Shown in pieces: positions 11,606-23,992 of a DNA stretch of 64,000 nucleotides. A model generated the notes under the pieces. It saw only the letters and a program-made list of their open reading frames with translations. It was not told where the DNA came from and did not search any database. The stretch is taken from positions 184,749,703-184,813,702 of the forward strand of contig NC_058519.1 of assembly GCF_904849725.1 (NCBI RefSeq), given 5' to 3'. How positions within the stretch are numbered: the first letter of the stretch is position 1; each line of letters begins with the position of its first letter. Origin of the DNA: Hordeum vulgare subsp. vulgare. Taxonomy: Eukaryota > Streptophyta > Magnoliopsida > Poales > Poaceae. A program made the translations under genes and the position numbers.

Positions 11606-12762
11606 TTTCCTTGGAATTTGAATTTTTGACTTGACAAGAGCTTTGAAGTTTTCTTGCAAATCTCCATGAGAGAAAACTTTTGAGCTCCTTCTCCACCAAA
11701 CAAATTCCGAAATATCCTCTTGGCCCTTCCTCAAAAATGAAATGGTTAAAATAATATCTCTTTTATTCTTAATTTGGATTTCTTAATTTGGATATTTCCA
11801 TAAGCCTATTTATTATTTGTTCAAAAAGAATTAATCACCACATTCTGTTTTGAGTATTTTTACTCCTCTCCTAGCCCTAAGATTTGATTTTGAATGTTTT
11901 CCAAAATGTTAGAAGGGTTGGATCACCCCGAATTATTTTATTTATTAAAATGGGATTTTTTTTTAATCAGTTTGAGCTCCAGAAAATTTTCAAAGGAACC
12001 TTCTTTTTCCTTTGGAATCTTGACCCCAAACTTTGGCAGTTTGTAGTCCTTAGTATCCTCAATCTATTCCTGCAAAACCTTTAGGTCCTAAAGTTTGAAA
12101 AAATCAAATTTGGTTTGACTGAAGTTTGACCATAGTAACTCATTTTTGATTCAAACCTACCTTAAACTCCACCAAAAATTCTGATTTTTTTGCAGCATCT
12201 TTTCTTCCTGTCGAGCACCTCACCTGCACCTGGCTGAAGTTGTGTGAATTAAATTCAGACCAAAATTCACAAACAGCGCAACCTTCTGCCCCCTTCATCA
12301 ATCTCGCCAGTAGCAGCGCATCGGCCGTTGCTCCTGTGCCTTGATCCTATCCGCAATGTCACCGTAAGCTTGGTCTCTTCCCCTCAACGGTAGTTCACCG
12401 ACAGATCCGACCAAAGCTCTGGCCTCGGCTCTGTAACAGCCGCATCAGCTCCTCTCGTCGATTCCTCGCCGCCCGGCACCGCCCCTTGCTTCTGCTGCCG
12501 CCGTGTGCCCCTCCTCGTCCATGTGCTCCGCGAAGGCCGTCGCCACGCACCGTGCAACTAAGAGCACGAGTTTTGGACGTGAAGTGCACAGCAATGGTCA
12601 CGTCGTCGCCGCGTTGCCACGGTCGATGACCAACCTCCCTCTGGTCAAAAATGGATCCCTAGTGGTGATTAGGTTCGATCCTAGCCACCTAACCTCCTGC
12701 CGAAGCTCCTGCATCATCGAAATCGCTCGCCAGAGTTAATGTTGTAGCTCGTCTCGCGGCGC

Positions 12763-12772
12763 CTATAAATAG
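12763..12772 (+). promoter_or_regulatory. TATA box in the C LTR
   Basis: CTATAAATAG occurs within GGCGCCTATAAATAGAGCTCC, in the sense orientation and just upstream of a C/T-rich leader. This arrangement is typical of grass LTR promoters. The start site would be expected near 12795-12800. Confidence 0.65.
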
Positions 12773-14544
12773 AGCTCCCCTCCAGTGCTTCTGACCTCGC
12801 CCAGCTCTTCCCCATTCTCCATCTCCACCTCTAGGAATCAGCCGACCCAGGAAGAGGTCCCCGAGGGGCCTTCTTGCCCAGCTCCGGCCACCCCGATCCG
12901 CTTCGGGATCCGACCACTTCCGTCCAGAATAAGTAGAGCTAGGACCCCCCTGAGGCCTTCATTTGCATCCAGAAGCTCCTCCCATGCTTACCCCATGATC
13001 AATTGCATCACAGAGGCTCTCTGTCATCGATCTCCTCGCGTCACCGGAGTTGCTACCGCCGGAGATTTGCTGCCGTCGACGTGAGGCCTCCCCCACTGTC
13101 CAATCCCTCTCCATCAGTCAGGCGAGTCAACGGTGAGTGCACCCGCACCCCCAGCTTGCTCCCCTCTCTCTCCTAGCGTCGCCGGTGATTGCCAGAAGCC
13201 TCTGGTGCCGGTGGTGCTTTCAAACCTGAAAGGGGGCCCCCTCTGTCAGTGTCTCTCTCCCTCGGAAGCATTTCGATGGAAACCTATTCGGCGAGTAGCC
13301 ATTTTCCTTTCGGGGAAACGTCTTTCGCTTCGGGCGTTTTGACTAAATCTCAGTCTAGCCCTTGTTTCTACAAAAACTAATTACAAAATAGTCCCTCATA
13401 ATGTTTTTGCTATAATTTTGATCCATAACTTATTTTTTAGTGATTCTTTTTGCGAATTGTTCCTGGTGATGCCTAGTTTATTTTAAGATTTTTCTAAAAA
13501 TATTTTAAGACCAGTAGCTAGGCAGTACCACTTATACCTTTGTTTGATCTATACCATAGATTCCGACACCGAAATTCCTGACGTCAACTGCACCGAGCTT
13601 GATCCCGACTGCGTGGAACTAGGAAAGCATGTTTTTTTACTTTAGGAGTGCTGTTTTCTAAATTAGCTGATATTTATTATTCATCACCTTGCATATCACG
13701 CCCCTACTATACATATTTAACCATGATAAAAACATGATGATAATAAGTGATGGTTATGAAAGGTTGTAGAATAGCCTAGTCACACGGGACGTTATAGGTT
13801 ATGACCTTGTCATGGCTTGAGCACAATGGTGCTGGTACAAATTTGGTAAACTCCAGTGTCGACCTAGATTGAGTCTTGTCCATGTCATACTTCTTATCGT
13901 GCTACCACAGTTCCCTGGATAATGGGTTCGGTATAGTCAGTTGTAGACCTATTATGAGTCACACACCAACTAGAGGGGCCGGTATGAAGGTATCCATGGC
14001 CCTGGAATAAATCTAGTCATCCGGTCAGGGGGCATGGGTGTTTCCGGTCTGGGACCGAAAGGGAGGGCACTCCCCGTAAGCACGCGATATAAATACTGTT
14101 GATCCCATGCTAGTCGAGGTCGGAGCCTCCCCGTCTTATGGTTTTACCTTGGCAGCATAGTCTGGGTGAATCCGGGCTTCGCGGAGGTAAAGTGGGTGTC
14201 TGATGATTCAGAGTGTCTACTTCTAAAATGTCATACGAGGAATTAGTTATATTGACTATCGAAAACCGCGGGCTATGGGTAAATAGTACACCCTCTGCAG
14301 AGTCAAAACTAGTCGAGTGGCCGTGTCCCCGATCAAGGACGTTGTTTGACGGGTCAAGTGTCGGTCCTAGAGTCGGTTTTTGGAGTATAAGTGATATTAA
14401 GAATAATGAATTTGGTGAGCCATATGATGATGCGGGACATTGTCATATGATGTATTATTACTCTGGACTAACCCTTATGATTCTCTTGGTTGGATATCCT
14501 TGGGATGGTTCTACCTCCTGGATATTCAATATTGTTATTCTTAT

Positions 14545-14875
14545 AAGCCCTTTATGTGGTGTCACCGAGACGCCCGACTATGGTATTGTTTATTTCTATT
14601 ATAAGCCCTTTATGTAGTGTCGCTCAGACGCCCGATTGTGGCATTGTTTATTTCTCTTATAAGCCTTTATGTGGTGTCGCTGAGACGCCCGACTGTGGCA
14701 TTGTTTAATTATTTCTTATAAGCCCTTTATGAGGTGTCGCTGAGACGCCCGATTGTGGCACGTTGTTTTATTTTATTATTGCCCCTACTGTGGTGTCGCA
14801 GAGATGCCCGTTCGAGGCTTATTATTTATTTCATACCCTGTGTGAGGTGTCGCTCAGATGCCCGATGGTGGTTTA
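14545..14875 (+). repeat. Tandem repeat of about six units (roughly 50-65 bp) in the C LTR
   Basis: The unit core is GTGGTGTCGCTGAGACGCCCGA followed by a T-rich spacer (TGTTTATTTCTTATAAGCC). I count six cores: near 14559, 14618, 14673, 14732, 14791 and 14847. Units degrade toward the right. The repeat lies in the transcribed 3' part of the LTR. Confidence 0.8.
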
Positions 14876-15512
14876 TTTTATTTTTCCGTTACGGATATCT
14901 CGGGAGGACTACTGCCCGATTTATCCACTAACTTATTTACTTTCTGCACTTATATTGTGGATACAACTTGACTCTAACTATGCATAACAAAATCAATTGC
15001 ATGCATCTCATCTTTTCTGCAAACTGTTTGCGAGTACTTCTCGGAGTACTCACTAGCTTGTTGTTGTGGCAAGATATGGATGAAGGAAACCTCATGGATG
15101 AGGAGTTCAATAGTGAGTCCGATGTCTAGAGGAGTCCAAGTCAGCCTTGCTATCCTAGAGCCCATCGTTCTTTTATTTCCACCGCTTCCGCCACCTCGAA
15201 TAAATTGTTGAGCTTCACTCTGAAGCTTAGCGCGTAGTAGTACTCGTCATGTCACATTACTCTGATGAGACGTGCCCCCTTTATTTTTACAAGCAGTAGA
15301 GTTACCCTAAGACCACTGTAATATTTCCATCTATCGTAAGACTTGGATATGTTGTAATAAATTGTAGAGCGACCCTCGCTCTACTTGTATTATATTGAGT
15401 ACTACAGGTTTTCTGTATCATGTTAAGTCTGTTAGTGGGAAATATTTTCTTGACTATAGACGCACATGGCTTATTTCCAATTAAATCATTTATTTGTAAA
15501 CCGGTCATGACA

Positions 15513-15694
15513 GTGGAGTTGATGAGGAACGTACCCAGAATGCAGTCCGGGTCTTCGTGTGCTTCTTCCATGGAGATGTGATTAATACGTCCCATGTTGT
15601 GGTACTGCTGATTACGGGGAGCTTGATTCCCGCCTGACGCTCCTTGACCTTGATTCGGCGGATTGGGGCGCGGTGCATCGGGCTTCTTATTGGG
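15513..15694 (-). pseudogene. Gag end and protease start of element A
   Basis: On the minus strand the frame reads a Pro/Gln/Asn-rich linker (NKKPDAPRPNPPNQGQGASG), then GRINHISMEEAHEDPDCILG and TFLINST. This is the conserved entry to the Gypsy retropepsin domain; the catalytic D(S/T)GA motif would follow but is cut off by element C at 15512. The upstream part of the same ORF lies at 23993-25053, beyond element B. Confidence 0.85.
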
Positions 15695-17350
15695 TGATGA
15701 CGAGATGATGTATATACTTCTTGTTCCTCGTTGGTTACCCCAAGTGGAAGGTTGATATGTAGCCATCAGCAAGTTTTCCCTTACACGGAGACTGTAAGGT
15801 TTATCGAACCACGAGGACTCCTAGTATCAACAAGTAGGTGTCTCCCACCTTGGCGCTAGCAGAAGATGTGGACCTGCACACACACAAATAACTTTCCTCC
15901 CAACGAGTACAAAGAGGTTGTTAATCTCTCCGGCCTTGTAGTTAGCAAAGGATCAAAACACAAGCGGGAATAGTAATAGTGATTGCAACCGAAAAGTAAA
16001 TGAAAGCAGTAAATGATGGAGGTGTAAGCAATGGTGATGATATGGACCGGAGTCACATGATGTTCACTAGTGATGTCTCTCTTCCAAAAGACGATAAACA
16101 ACTATGCTTGGGTAAACAAATTACAGCTGGACAATTGACAGAATTATGAACGCACCGCAATGCTAATTATGCTACTTTAAAGTTATATGCTCAATAGTAA
16201 TGGGCAGTATGCCAAGAAAAGTAGACCGTTTATTCATCAGCATCTACTTACTAATCATCCACCTTGAGATATCTATCCAAAACATCTCGCTGGTATTAAG
16301 TTGCGGGCCCCACCCAAAGTGTAAACTCAAAGCAACGGACAACGGCATTAATGAACTATGCGTAAGGTAAACAATCCTTGCAACCATGGTCACAAGCACC
16401 GTTGTTTTATCCCTGGTGGCAACAACACATCCCCAAGTCTCATGTTTCTGTCGCTCATGCTAGACATCAGGGGGCATGAACCCACAATCATGCATAACGC
16501 TCCCTCTTGGAATTACAATCTATTACTCGGCCAAACCAATACAAAGCAATGGAGAACATGCATGAACCACTAAACAACATAATATAAAATGATAATCAAA
16601 TATATAACTCATAACAATCTGAACATAATCTCATAATCCATCGGATCCCAACAAACCGCGCATAGCAATAGTATGAAAATTACATAGGTGCCTTGATCAT
16701 GTAGGGCAGCTTACAAGGACTCATCATGGAAGCAGAAGATTGGAGAGAAGACATCACATACCTACTGGTCATGGACTCATAGTCCAAGGAGGGCTACTAA
16801 CGACACATCCGGGAAGCGCCATGGCAGTGGAGAAGCTCCCAGTGGTCAATCATCCATCCGACAGAGTGCCGGGACAAGGTCTCCTGACGCTCTCGATCTC
16901 GGAAGCGCTTCGGCGGCGGCACGATGGAGAAATTTGCGATTATGGATCCCGTATAGGGTTTTCCCCAACGAGGGGTAAATATAAGAGAAAGGAGGGCACC
17001 AGAGGGTGTGGGTCCCACCCAGGTGGCCTCCTGGCGCGACCTAGGGGTGGGCCGTGCCCACAGGTCTCCTGGACAGCCCCTGGCACCCGTCTGGCCCCCT
17101 TTCTGCTTCGTAAAGCTTCTGGTGCACTGATTTTTATATATTTTTCTCAATATTTTTGGAGCTCCGTAAAATTGGGTAAAAGCCCCTGCAAAAAAGATAT
17201 CAACAGACAGAAACTTGCACTAGGTGCACTGAGTTAGTAGGGTAGTCCAAATATGTGTAAAAAGATATAAAAGTGTAGCAAAACATATAACAATATAACC
17301 CAAAAGATCATTGAACAAGCAAAAATTATAGATACGTTTGGGACATATAA
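15695..17350 (-). repeat. 3' LTR of element B
   Basis: It aligns along its length with 22391-23992, for example GTATATACTTCT near the left end and GATACGTTTGGGAC at the right. The outer end here is TGATGACGAGATG. The inner terminus has mutated from GTATCA to ATATAA. A TATA-like TATATTTA on the minus strand lies near 16975-16985. Open frames inside (16740-17237 and others) are LTR sequence, not genes. Confidence 0.9.
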
Positions 17351-17364
17351 ACATCCCCAAGCTT
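17351..17364 (-). other. Polypurine tract of element B
   Basis: Minus strand AAGCTTGGGGATGT directly abuts the 3' LTR. The same motif recurs in degenerate form at about 19513-19527 and 19571-19583. Confidence 0.8.
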
Positions 17365-20235
17365 AATTCCTACTGGTCCTTGAGTAGGTAAATGATAACA
17401 CAATAACTTCTATGGTGACATGCTAACACACATATAAGAACTTCAAACTAAAGCAAGTGAGATATTCAATTCAAGTCAAGACAATAACAAGCAAGAGTCT
17501 ATATCTAGTATTGAAATTAGCAAAGTAAGAACATAAAGGTGCAAGAGCTATCGCTGTCCGCGACTCGAATGTATCCAAATGGTGTTTGCGTGCAAGAAGT
17601 GGGCGATGGGTTTAGAGCATAAAATATATATTTTTAATTGAGAACTTACTCTACTAAACCTCACACTTGGTCTCCTTTGAAATCTTATTTTGACTCATCC
17701 CCAGACCACTGGTCAGGCACAAGTCAAAATGATCCTCTCCCTTTCGACTTTGAGCACTCGTGCAATGGATGAGCGTAAGCAAGATATGTTGGCACTTAGG
17801 ATGGAAAATAGAATAATTATGGGGAAGGAAGACAAAAAGGTGTGAAAATCTCACATCAATGAGGACAACCATAGGTGAGAGAAAGCCGAATGGTAGATAT
17901 GATGTGAGGAGTAGGGATTTCCATGCAACAGATGCACATATGAGCTAAGGTAACCTCTCCACTTGAACTAGTGGGGGTGCATCCAACTTGCTTGCTCATG
18001 AAGACCTAGAGCTCATTTGAGGAGGCTCATCATTGGAATATGCAAGCCAAGTTTTATAGTGTGAGGGTCCCCACATTGTTATGCATGAATAATAATCTCT
18101 ATGTAGTACAAATATAGAAATGGAGTACGAGTGTGGATCTTTCAAAAGGAATAGTAGTGTTGCCCCTTCTCTCTTTTTTTTTCTTTTTCCTTTTTTTCAT
18201 TTTTTGTGGCCTCTTTGGCACTTTCTTTTTATCTCTCATTTGTCCTCTTTGGGATCTTTTAATTTATCCTCTTTGGGATCTTTTCCTCACTTAAGGGAAA
18301 CACTCTATGTTTTACAAGAAAAAAGAAAATCATCACACTTCATAAAGACAAGTGAAAACTATCGTAACGTATGCAAATGTATGCCTCTGCCAGTGTAGCA
18401 GGATATGCAATGATACTAGTGTAACATGTGGCAGTAATAAGGGCAACACCCAACTGTCATGCGGCTCCTCGATCAAGCAAAGGCATGTATGACATGAAGA
18501 TCAAGTCATGAGATGGTGGATGTTGCATGGCAATGTATATCGGAAAGGCTATGGAAATGCCTTAATAGGTAGGTATGGTGGCTGTTTTGACGAAATATAT
18601 AATGAGGCTTATGATGACAAAGCGTATCATGCTAAGGGTTTGGATGCACCGGCGAAGTTTGCACCAACTCTCAAGATGAGAAAGGGCAATGCAAGACACC
18701 GAATAGGCTAGCAAAATATGGATGGTGGAAGTGCCAACAATCGAATACTCACATTAGTCTGAAGAACTCATACACTTATTATCTATAACTCTCTATCAAG
18801 TTAGAAAATTATCAAAGAGACAAGTACCCCGAGGAGGAGTGTTTGGGGCTTTGGTTATCCTTGCGCATCCTCGACCCATGGTAACGTGAGGGTACTCTAT
18901 ATATTCCAACCCCTCCAGAGGTTAGCGATCAATTTAGTAGCTAGAGTTCTCAACTAATTTTTAATTTTTGAAAAACACACGGATTTCCCAAAATACAACA
19001 CCTATCACTAATGGTCTCAAGCTCTTGGGACCAATAGTATAAACATTACTCAAATCAATACCTCAAAAATATTGCAAGTTACTATTATATTTAAATAGCA
19101 ACCTCAATTACCTACTCATGCAAGACACACAACTCAGTTCAACAAGACAACTCTCTAAACCAGATAAGCATGATAACTCAAGAGAGTTCCGAAAGCAAAC
19201 TTAACAAAAGCTCTTAAAAAGATACATCATGAAACTAAGAGCTAGGCATGACAGTTGCTATCAAAAGATAAAGAACACACAAAAAGATAAGCATGAAAAA
19301 CTATGTTGTGTTCTAGAGTGGAATGGAGCGTGTTTATCTCCCAAACAAGGTAGGCTAGGTTTCGAATTGTTATAACCTGCAAGCAACAACAAAAAAAACT
19401 AAAAAGTAAAGAGCGGGATGCTCTAAGCATAGGATATAACATATGAAGTGATAAATATATAGCATGAAGATGGACGAACTGATGATTGTTGATAGAGAAG
19501 GGGATACATGGGGGCATCCCCACGCTTAGACGCTTGAGTCTCCTTGAATATTTCTTGGGGTGCATGGGGGAATCCCCAAGCTTGAGCTCTTGACACTCCT
19601 AGATCTTCTTTCATCATTTTCCATCGCATACTTGAAAACTCCCTTCATACGATACTCATCATAAGCTCATTAGAGTGGTTAGTAGCCATGATAAAATAAT
19701 TTATTACCTACTAGAAATAATGATTTTCATGAAAAGCTACTGTTTCTCATGATTGCCAAAATGTTTTTGCAAACGAAAAGCAAGCTTAAGATTTGCAAAA
19801 TGATGAAAACGCAAAGCATGGCAGAATTTGTGAAAAAAGAAACAGGAGGTAGTAAATAATTATTTAGGGGTAATTCTGCAACTCAAATAAAAAAACTCAG
19901 AATAGATGCCAGAAAGACAATTATATAGAGGATGCTGTAAAAGAAGCAAATCAAAAAGATGATCTGGTGAATTTAGGAGAATTTGTCTGTCAACCAGACA
20001 GAGTCTGTTTCTGGACAACATGTCACAAGTTTTGAACTTTCTTGCAATCGGAGGCTAAAACTAGGCACAAAGCTTGAAAATAAAGATACAATGATGTTGC
20101 TACCGTATTAACAAGCATCAAGAACAATAAAACTGAAAGTAAAAACAAATTGGGTTGCCTCCCAACAAGCGCTTTCTTTTATGCCTTTGAGCTAGGCATG
20201 ATGCAAAAAGATCAAGTATTATCAACTCCATAAGA
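17365..20235 (-). other. Non-coding 3' region of element B
   Basis: About 2.9 kb lies between the protease end and the polypurine tract with no sustained reading frame. It has a T-rich segment with three CCTCTTTGG(G/C)A(T/C)-type repeats (about 18210-18300, plus strand). It also has two extra polypurine-tract-like copies (19513-19583), and the GCGCTTGTTGGGAGGCAACC motif (minus strand, about 20170-20150) that follows the protease in Sabrina-like elements. Nothing else was recognised. Confidence 0.6.
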
Positions 20236-22214
20236 TTAACTTGCCCGAATGACGAACTCATAAGGTAACTTAATCTTCTTTCGAGGGAAGTGTTCCATTC
20301 CCTTCTTAAGGGGAAATTGGAATCTAATGTTCCCCTCTTTCATGTCAATGATAGCACCAACAGTGCGAAGAAAAGGACATCCCAAAATAATTGGACATGA
20401 GGGATCACACTCAATGTCCATAATAAGAAAATCAACGGGCACATAATTATGATTGACAACAATAAGCACATCATCAATTCTTCCTAAAGGTTTCTTTACG
20501 AAAGAATCAACAATACGAACACCAAAAGAACATGGATCAAAAGGTTTCAAATCAAGCATATCATACATACTTTTGGGCCTAACGGAGGCACTAGCTCCAA
20601 CATCACATAAAGAAAAGAAAGAGATATTATTCAATTTAATCATGACCATAGGATCCCAACCATCTTCTAGTTTCCTAGGGATAAAAGTCTCGAGCTTGAT
20701 CTTTTCCCCCAAGATTTGATAAGAGCATTGGTAATATGCTCGGTGAAGGCAATATTGAGTGTACTAGTGTGGGGGTCTTTAGCCATTCTTTGCAAAAAGG
20801 TGATAACTTCGGAAAGACTACAATTGTAAAAATTAAGGTTACTACCATTAATTAAAGTGGTAGTAATGTCATCTAAGCTCATTCTTTTGGTAGTATCGTC
20901 ATTAATAGGTCCATTGTAACTAGGGGTGTGATGGGTGCTAATAGTTTGGATGTCCTCAACAACTTGTATAGTAGCAATGGTAGTGTGTCTAGGAAGGCTC
21001 TTAATCCTATCTTCCTCTTCCTTTTCTCTAGCCCATCTCTCTTTAAGTTTGGCTAGCATTCTTATGTTCTCATTAATTTGGACTTGGATAGCATTCATGC
21101 GTGTGGTGTTCCTTTCCTCAATGGGGGAAGTTCTAATTTTAAGCATCTCTACATCACGAGCTATGTTGTCCACCTTCAAAGAGAGACTATCTAATTTTTC
21201 TAGTTTCTCTTATACACTCTTGTTGAAGGCTTTTTGAGAAGTGATAAAGTCTTTAAGCATGCTCTCTAATTCAGAAGTGGAGTTTTTGGTACTAGGAGAA
21301 TTGTTGTTGTTCCCATAGTTGTTAGATGGGAACAATCTAGGATTGCTACCAAAATTACTCCTATAAGCATTATTATTGAAGTTGTTCCTAGCGATAAAAT
21401 TAACATTAACTTGCTCTCTTTGTTGAGCAACCAAAGAATTTAAAGGAACATCATGAGGATCTACAGGAACTTGCTTAGTGAGTAAGGTCATGATCATGTC
21501 TACCTTATAACTAAGGGAGGAGATCTCCTCAACATATTTTACCTTCCTACCTGTTGGAGCTCTCTCGGTGTGCCATTGAGAACAATTTGTCATCATCTCA
21601 TCCAATAGCTTTGTGGCAGCACCAAGTGTAGTTGACATAAAGGTTCCTCCCGCGTCCGAGTCTAACAGATTCCGCGAGGTAAAGTTCAATCCTACATAGA
21701 AAATTTGGATAACCATCCAAGTAGTCAAACCATGTGTAGGGCAATTCTTAAAAATGAGATTTCATACGTTCCCAAGCTTGAGCAACATGTTCATTATCGA
21801 GTTGCCTAATTCATAATGTTACTTCCTAACTGGATAATCTTAGCAGGCGGGTAATACTTCCCAATACAAGCATTTTTGCACTTATCCCAAGAATCTATGC
21901 TATTCCTAGGCAAAGATTGAAGCCACACTTTAGCTCATGCTCGCAAGGAAAAAGGAAAAAGCTTAAGTTTAACAATATCACCATCTACTTCTTGGTACTT
22001 TTGCATATCACAGAGCTCAACAAAATTGTTCAAGTGCAAAGCAGCAGCATCTCCAGCACGAGAGTATTGATCTTTCATAACAAGGTTCAGTAAAGCAGGT
22101 TTAATCTCATAGGAAGTGGCTCCACTGGCGGGAGCAACAATAGGAGTGCAGATAAAGTCAATATTGTTGTGACTAGTGAAGTCTCACAAACTTGGTGTTC
22201 TCAGTGGAACCCAT
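20236..22214 (-). pseudogene. gag-protease of element B (frameshifted)
   Basis: From ATG near 22214 (MGSTENTKF) the minus strand encodes an Athila-type gag. Recognisable segments are SIDSWDKC, IGKYYPPAKI and AWERMK (about 21950-21750), then FTSRNLLDSDAGGTF (about 21700-21640) and an Asn-rich linker near 21400-21290. Coiled segments follow, and then the retropepsin domain (20712-20236) with CDVGASASV, where the Athila group usually has DLGAS, and ILGCPFLRTVGAIIDM. The frame is broken into at least three pieces, with several stops in the first 450 bp. It would have encoded the capsid and processing protease; it is not functional here. Confidence 0.88.
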
Positions 22215-22362
22215 AGCAGCGGCAACAAGCAAGAACAAAGCAACTAATTTTTTTGTGGTTTTTGGTATAAGACTCTAAAGAAAAAACTAGAAAACAAACT
22301 AACAAGACTGAAAAGCAAAGGTAAAGGATAGTGTGCAACTCCCCTATCTTGAATACTAGGGT

Positions 22363-22379
22363 CCCCGACAATGGCACCA
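22363..22379 (-). other. Primer binding site of element B
   Basis: The minus strand reads TGGTGCCATTGTCGGGG, close to TGGCGCCGTTGCCGGGG, the complement of the tRNA-Asp 3' end used by Athila-lineage elements. It lies 11 bp from the inner end of the 5' LTR at 22391. Confidence 0.85.
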
Positions 22380-22390
22380 GAAAACTTGCT

Positions 22391-23992
22391 CGGTGAAGAG
22401 ATGTTGTATATACTTCTCACTCCTCGTTGGTTACCCCAAGTGGAAGGTTAAGATGTAGTGAGCACCAAGTTTTCCCTTACACAGTGAGTGTAAGGTTTAT
22501 CAAACCAGGAGAACTCCTAGGATCAACAAGTAGGTGTCTCCCACCCTCGCGCTAGCAGAAGACGTGGACCTGCACACAGACAAATAACTTTGCTCCCAAC
22601 GAGTACAAAGATGTTGTCCATCTCTCCGGCCTTGTAGTTTGCAAAGGATCAAAACACAAGTGGGGATAGTAATAGTGATTGCAACGGAAAAGTAAATGAA
22701 AGCAATAAATGATGGAGGTGTAAACAATGGTGGTGATATGGACCAGAGTCACATGATGTTCACTAGTGATGTCTCTCTTCGAAAAGACGATAAACAACAG
22801 AATTATGAATGCACCGCAATGCTAATTATGCTACTTGAAAGTTAGAGGCTCAATATTAATGGGTAGTACGCCAAGACTAGTAGACCGTTTATTCATCAGC
22901 ATCTACTTACTAGTCATCCACCTTGAGATATCTATCCAGAACATCTCACTCATATTAAGTTGCGACCCCACCCAAAGTGTAAACTCAAAGCAACGGACAA
23001 CTCCATTAGCGAACTATGCGTAAGGTAAACAATCCTTGCAACCGTGGTCACAAGCACCGTTGTTTTATCCCTGGTGGCAACAGCATATCCCCTAGTCTCA
23101 TGTTTCTATCACTCAAGCTAGACATTAGGGGGCATGAACCCACAATCATGCATAATGCAACCTCTTGGAGTTACAATCTATGGCTCTGCCAAACCAATAC
23201 AAAGCAACAGAGAACATGCATGAACTACTAAAGAACATAATATAAAAGGATAATAAAATATATAACTCAAAATAATCTGAACATAATCTCATAATCCATC
23301 GGATCCCATCAAACCGAGCAAATAGCAATCGCATGAAAATTACATAGGTGCCTTGATCATGTAGGGCAGCTCACAAGAACTAATCATGGAAGCACAAGAT
23401 TGGAGAGAAGACATCACATAGCTACTGGCCATCGACTCATGGTCCAAGGAGGACTACTCAGGACACGTCCGGGAAGCTCCCGGAGGTCAATCCTCCCTTC
23501 GGCAAGGTGTCGGGAAGAGATCTCCCGACGCTCTCGATCTCAGAAGCGTAGGGGCGGCGGAACGATGGAGAAATTTGCGATTCGGGATCCCGTATAGGGG
23601 TTTCCTCGACGAGGGGTAAATATAGGCGAAAGGAGGGCACCAGAGGGTGTGGGCCCCACCAAGATGGCCTCCTGGTGCACCCTAGGGGTGGGCCGCGCCC
23701 ACAGGTCGCCTGGGCGGCCGCTGGCACCCCTCTGGCCCCCTTTCATGCTTCGTGAAGCTTCTGGTGCGCTGATTTTCATATATTTTTATCGGGATTTTTG
23801 GGGCTCCGGAAAATTGGACAAAAGCCCCTCCAAAAAATACATCAGCACACATAAGCTGGCACTGGCTGCACTGAGTTAGTAGGTTAGTCCAAATATGTGT
23901 AAAAAGATATAAAAGTGTAGCAAAACATATAACAATGTCACCCAAAAGATCATGGAACAAGCAGAAATTATAGATACGTTTGGGACGTATCA
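22391..23992 (-). repeat. 5' LTR of element B
   Basis: The outer end at 23992 reads (minus) TGATACGTCCCAAACGTATC, whose GATACGT/ACGTATC arms can pair. The inner end at 22391 has mutated from CA to CG. It is the partner of 15695-17350. A TATA-like TATATTTA on the minus strand lies near 23615-23626. Substitutions and indels between the pair are frequent, so this insertion is not recent. Confidence 0.9.

Larger units (their letters stand above)
11242..15512 (+). mobile_element. Element C: 3' end of a plus-strand long-LTR chromovirus-type Gypsy retrotransposon
   Basis: C consists of the C-terminal end of pol (integrase tail with chromodomain), a polypurine tract and a 3' LTR of about 3.95 kb. 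It is interrupted on the left by element D. It is inserted in the protease region of element A, whose coding text resumes on the minus strand at 15513. GTGGA (15513-15517) would be the right target duplication. The 5' part of C is beyond the window. Confidence 0.85.
11566..15512 (+). repeat. 3' LTR of element C (about 3947 bp)
   Basis: It begins TGTTGTGACACCC (an alternative start is TGTGACACCC at 11569) and ends CCGGTCATGACA. It contains an A/T-rich 5' third, a GC-rich middle with a TATA box (12763-12772), and a tandem repeat near its 3' end (14545-14875). The open frames in the GC-rich middle are on both strands and have no recognisable domains. The plus-strand frame at 14213-14617 ends inside the tandem repeat and is also not called. 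Confidence 0.83.
15695..23992 (-). mobile_element. Element B: complete Sabrina-like, Athila-lineage Gypsy element without RT/integrase
   Basis: This complete 8298-bp element is flanked by perfect TTGGG duplications (15690-15694 and 23993-23997). It has LTRs of 1656 bp (15695-17350) and 1602 bp (22391-23992). On the minus strand the LTR starts TGATACGTCCCAAACGTATC. The primer site TGGTGCCATTGTCGGGG matches the tRNA-Asp type used by Athila elements, and the polypurine tract is AAGCTTGGGGAT. Inside are only a decayed gag and a retropepsin; about 2.9 kb of non-coding DNA replaces RT and integrase. That layout fits the non-autonomous Triticeae family Sabrina. The family name is from memory. Confidence 0.9.
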
